From HGM04593 sp045654645 (GTDB lineage Bacteria > Bacteroidota > Bacteroidia > Bacteroidales > Bacteroidaceae), in assembly GCA_045654645.1 (NCBI GenBank), contig JAZONR010000065.1, positions 1 to 9,124 of the forward strand: a DNA stretch of 9,124 bases. Direction: 5' to 3'. This document shows positions 6,965 to 9,124 of this stretch, in pieces (the stretch's first letter is position 1; every line of letters starts with the position of its first letter). The translations under genes were made by a program, and so were the position numbers. Below the pieces are notes generated by a model. The model searched no databases. It saw only the letters and a list, made by a program, of their open reading frames with translations, and was not told where the DNA came from.

Positions 6965-8380
6965 ATGAAGGATACAATATGTGCTTTGGCAACCCCGCAG
7001 GGTGGGGCAATTAATGTGGTTAGAATATCGGGCAACAGAGCGGTGGACATTGCATCCTCGCTTTTTGTGCAGGCCAAGGGAGCCTCTCTCGCCGAGCGAA
7101 AAAGCCACACTGTGGTGTTTGGCAATCTCTACACCGGCGGCGAGCTGCTCGATGAGGCACTGCTCACAATAATGCGCGCGCCGCACACCTACACCGGCGA
7201 AGATGTGGTGGAGATAAGCTGCCACGCATCGCCCTACATCACGCAACAGCTGCTGCTTGCACTTCTCAATGCCGGCGCACGTCAGGCCGAGCCCGGCGAG
7301 TTTACAATGCGCGCCTTCCTTAACGGCCGTATGGACTTGAGCCGTGCCGAGGCCGTTGCCGACCTCATAGCATCAACCTCGCGCGCATCGCACCGCCTTG
7401 CAATGAACCAACTAAAGGGAGGATTCAGCAACGAGCTTGGTCGTCTGCGCGACAAACTGCTGAAACTGACCACCCTTATGGAACTGGAACTCGATTTTGG
7501 CGAGGAGGATGTAACCTTTGCCGACCGCAGCGAGCTTATGAACCTATGTAGCGAGGTTGAAGGTGTGATGAGCCGCCTGGCCGATAGCTTCAGCGTTGGA
7601 AACGCCGTGAAGAACGGCGTGCCTGTAGCTATCGTGGGCGAGACAAACACCGGCAAGAGCACCCTGTTGAACACCCTTCTGCGCGAGGACAGAGCAATCG
7701 TCAGCGATATCAGTGGCACCACCCGCGATACCATAGAAGGTACAATGAACATCGGCGGCACAACCTTCCGCTTCATAGATACCGCCGGCGTGCGCAACAC
7801 CCACGACATAGTGGAGCAGATGGGCATAGAACGCACCCTTGAGCAACTGAAACGCTCATCAATAGCCCTGTGGTTAATAGACCCCACAGCACCCACAGAG
7901 CAGCTTCAAGAGTTGGCACACAGAATACTTCCCCTGTGCGGCGGAAAGAAACTTGCAGTGGTGGTGAACAAGAGCGATGCAGTAGACAGCGAAACACTCG
8001 GCAAAGTGATGGAGTGGGGCGCAGCAATGGTGCAACAGTGGGGCGGCGACACCATTTGGGATAGCAACGACACCTTTGCAATATCAGCCCGTCAAGGCAC
8101 CAATATCAACAAACTCGAAGAGTTCCTTGTGCGCAGCGCAGCCATTCCCAACATCGCCTCAAGCGACGTTGTAGTAACCAATGTGCGCCACTACGAAGCC
8201 CTCACCCACGCCCTTGGCAACATAAGAGAAGTGCAGACAGGCCTTGCCAACGGCCTCCCGGGCGACCTCGTGAGCGAGCCCCTCCGCGCCGCCATAGGCA
8301 ACCTCTCCGAAATCCTCGGCGAAATGACCACCGATGAAATCCTCGGCAACATATTCGCCAATTTCTGCATCGGGAAATAA
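6965..8380 (+). CDS. mnmE: tRNA U34 modification GTPase MnmE (471 aa)
   Basis: MnmE works with MnmG to place carboxymethylaminomethyl or aminomethyl groups on U34 of tRNAs that read split codon boxes. All hallmarks are present in order: an N-terminal folate-binding domain with PGEFTMRAFLNGRMDL (110-125); a helical domain; and an inserted Ras-like G domain with G1 GETNTGKS (225-232), G2 TTRDT (252-256), G3 DTAG (272-275) and G4 NKSD (335-338). The C-terminal FCIGK (467-471) carries the catalytic Cys 468. Length is normal and nothing is missing, so it is probably functional. Its sense strand is C-rich, unlike its neighbours to the left. It stands alone between terminators. Its last 18 bases keep the sequence that Salmonella Genomic Island 1 uses as an insertion site in other bacteria, which matters given the mobile-element signs downstream. 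Confidence 0.97.
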   Translation: MKDTICALATPQGGAINVVRISGNRAVDIASSLFVQAKGASLAERKSHTVVFGNLYTGGELLDEALLTIMRAPHTYTGEDVVEISCHASPYITQQLLLALLNAGARQAEPGEFTMRAFLNGRMDLSRAEAVADLIASTSRASHRLAMNQLKGGFSNELGRLRDKLLKLTTLMELELDFGEEDVTFADRSELMNLCSEVEGVMSRLADSFSVGNAVKNGVPVAIVGETNTGKSTLLNTLLREDRAIVSDISGTTRDTIEGTMNIGGTTFRFIDTAGVRNTHDIVEQMGIERTLEQLKRSSIALWLIDPTAPTEQLQELAHRILPLCGGKKLAVVVNKSDAVDSETLGKVMEWGAAMVQQWGGDTIWDSNDTFAISARQGTNINKLEEFLVRSAAIPNIASSDVVVTNVRHYEALTHALGNIREVQTGLANGLPGDLVSEPLRAAIGNLSEILGEMTTDEILGNIFANFCIGK

Positions 8381-8423
8381 GTAGTTGATTACCAAATAGT
8401 TAAACCAATCATAAATGATTAAT

Positions 8424-8451
8424 ATAGCACTCTTTGTCGGGTGCTATTTTT
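8424..8451 (+). terminator. Rho-independent terminator after mnmE
   Basis: ATAGCAC (8424-8430) pairs perfectly with GTGCTAT (8441-8447) across a 10-base loop, followed by a T run to 8451. It is 43 bases after the mnmE stop. Just before it is a 14-bp AT-rich dyad, AATCATAAATGATT (8407-8420), of unknown meaning. Confidence 0.8.
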
Positions 8452-8463
8452 GTTTGTGCAAGC

Positions 8464-8483
8464 ATCGTTGTTAATCGTTGCTA
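8464..8483. repeat. Tandem 10-bp direct repeat ATCGTTGYTA x2
   Basis: ATCGTTGTTA (8464-8473) is followed directly by ATCGTTGCTA (8474-8483), differing at one base. The 10-base period puts both copies on the same face of the helix. It is the first of four repeat features packed into 8464-8595. A pair of sites for a DNA-binding protein, such as an integrase arm domain, is inference. Confidence 0.6.
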
Positions 8484-8503
8484 AGCCTTTTTACGCCTGT
8501 TTT

Positions 8504-8522
8504 TGTACCTCCTATGTACCTC
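8504..8522. repeat. Direct repeat TGTACCTC x2, 11-bp period
   Basis: TGTACCTC occurs at 8504-8511 and 8515-8522, separated by 3 bases. The second copy overlaps the left arm of the inverted repeat at 8517-8525, and its reverse complement is partly repeated in the right arm (GAGGTA, 8551-8556). So three copies of the core TACCTC exist, two direct and one inverted. Confidence 0.6.
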
Positions 8523-8556
8523 GCCGCTTGAAATGCAATTTTGCGTTGGCGAGGTA
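8517..8556. repeat. Perfect 9-bp inverted repeat, candidate recombination or hairpin site
   Basis: TACCTCGCC (8517-8525) and GGCGAGGTA (8548-8556) are exact reverse complements around a 22-base centre. Inside the centre, GCAA-TT-TTGC (8535-8544) is a second, nested dyad. It has no T run after it, so it is not a terminator. The nested arms around a small core resemble the layout of a tyrosine-recombinase crossover site, or a replication or transfer hairpin. Which of these is right cannot be told without the other end of the element. Confidence 0.65.
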
Positions 8557-8565
8557 ATGGAAAAA

Positions 8566-8595
8566 TGAGACGCTGTGAGACACAGTGAGACGCAG
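8566..8595. repeat. Three tandem 10-bp repeats TGAGACRCWG, operator-like
   Basis: TGAGAC begins at 8566, 8576 and 8586, giving three contiguous 10-base units, TGAGACGCTG, TGAGACACAG and TGAGACGCAG. They end 4 bases before a near-consensus -7 element and 36 bases before the ATG at 8631. They therefore occupy the -33 region of the downstream gene, all on one helical face. This suggests cooperative binding of a regulator, possibly the HTH protein itself (inference). Confidence 0.65.
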
Positions 8596-8598
8596 AGA

Positions 8599-8608
8599 TA
8601 CATTTTTG
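8599..8608 (+). promoter_or_regulatory. Possible promoter of the HTH gene
   Basis: TACATTTTTG is a variant of TAnnTTTG with two extra T residues (TACATTTT matches 7 of 8). It starts 32 bases before the ATG at 8631, like the spacing seen for the other promoters of this window. There is no TTTG -33; that position is taken by the 10-bp repeats, so activator dependence is possible. Confidence 0.35.
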
Positions 8609-8630
8609 GCGAAATTAAAAGATAAATGAA

Positions 8631-9124
8631 ATGGCTAGTAACATCGACATTCAGAAAAAATGCGAGTGGTGTGGCAAATTATTTATTGCTCACAAAACCT
8701 CGACACGATGCTGTTCGCATCGTTGTGCTAACCTTGCCTACAAAGAAAGAACAAGGCAAAAGCGTGTTAGTGAATTTCAAACAATGGTCAATCAGCAAAT
8801 CGAAAAAGAGGATTGCATTGACAAGGACTTCTTTACCCCAAGCGAAGCCGCTAAGTATATCGGTATAAGCAGGGCGACCTTTTATAGGTATCTTGAAACG
8901 AATCTAATAAAATCGGTTCAGCTAAAGAGAAAGACTATTATCAGGAAACGAGACATCGAGGCTCTGTTTGATAATGCTTCTCCTTACAAAAAACATCTGC
9001 CAAGAAGCAAGCAGAGTATTACCGACTTCTACACCACTGCCGAGATTAAAGAGAAATTTGGTGTTAAGGAGTCGTGGATTTATGAGATTGCGAAGGAGCA
9101 TAATATCCCTCGCACATTCAATCG
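8631..9124 (+). CDS. Zinc-finger and tandem helix-turn-helix DNA-binding protein of a mobile element (3' truncated by window edge)
   Basis: The frame from ATG 8631 stays open to the window end, giving 164 residues and two spare bases. Residues 11-32 form a Cys cluster, CEWCG then CCSHRC, likely a small zinc-binding finger. Residues 67-113 are an excisionase/MerR-type HTH_17 module: FFTPSEAAKYIGISRATFYRYL, then a basic strand and RKRDIEALF. A second, similar module begins at 133 (FYTTAEIKEKFGVKESWIYEIA, split) and runs off the edge. From memory, Bacteroidales integrative elements encode proteins of this build (finger plus several HTH units, about 280 residues) just before a tyrosine integrase. 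That neighbour is not in the window. Likely roles are excision control or regulation of integrase. Composition is A-richer than mnmE. The start is supported by family-like MASNIDIQKKCEWCG and the upstream promoter-like region. Confidence 0.85.
   Translation, partial: MASNIDIQKKCEWCGKLFIAHKTSTRCCSHRCANLAYKERTRQKRVSEFQTMVNQQIEKEDCIDKDFFTPSEAAKYIGISRATFYRYLETNLIKSVQLKRKTIIRKRDIEALFDNASPYKKHLPRSKQSITDFYTTAEIKEKFGVKESWIYEIAKEHNIPRTFN

Noticed and set aside
7282..7896. 204-residue minus-strand ORF within mnmE
   Set aside because: It is Ser/Arg-rich antisense translation of a well-conserved gene.
8464..8556. CRISPR array
   Set aside because: The repeats are 8-10 bases long with spacers of 0-3 bases; CRISPR repeats are far longer and separated by spacers of about 30 bases.
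8381..8630. tRNA gene as integration target
   Set aside because: No cloverleaf or T-loop GTTCRANNC sequence could be found in this stretch on either strand.
8626..8868. 80-residue ORF overlapping the HTH gene
   Set aside because: It is in another frame, low in family features, and covered by the HTH frame, which has clear motifs.

Overview
The window looks like a piece of a Bacteroidales (Bacteroidota) chromosome, probably gut-type. Three things support this: several upstream regions carry the Bacteroidota -7 promoter element TAnnTTTG, Shine-Dalgarno signals are mostly weak or absent, and the gene families are typical (rubrerythrin, TPR/PD40 lipoprotein-like envelope protein, NfeD-FloA pair, Bacteroidales-type uridine phosphorylase). 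The last ~0.7 kb changes character and appears to be the edge of an integrated mobile element.

Layout. 1-301: 3' end of a rubrerythrin-type oxidative-stress gene, followed by a strong terminator (401-434). 478-2564, minus strand: a tight three-gene operon read right to left, with a TtcA-like tRNA thiolase, a DUF486/DMT small membrane protein, and an unrecognised secreted or outer-membrane protein. 2565-2785: divergent promoter region with a -7 element for each direction. 2786-6699, plus strand: a TPR/PD40/coiled-coil secreted protein, the NfeD-FloA membrane microdomain pair, and a uridine phosphorylase, ending at a 13-bp-stem terminator (6766-6795). 6965-8380: mnmE, complete, with its own promoter and terminator.

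8455-9124: a compact cluster of short direct repeats and a long inverted repeat (8464-8595) leads straight into an incomplete gene (8631 onward) for a zinc-finger plus multi-HTH protein. This protein type is commonly found beside tyrosine recombinases in Bacteroidales integrative elements. It is absent from a closed-ORF list because it runs off the window end. The repeat cluster is the most interesting part of the window and is best read as an attachment/control region of an element inserted downstream of mnmE.

How the genes relate: two anticodon-loop tRNA modification enzymes (TtcA-like, MnmE) lie in separate transcription units. NfeD and FloA are expected to act together in the membrane. 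The rest is ordinary housekeeping. The plus strand is G-rich over most of 0.5-6.7 kb regardless of gene direction and becomes C-rich in mnmE, which suggests a skew switch near 6.7-6.95 kb. No product was checked against a database; family calls are from recognised motifs.
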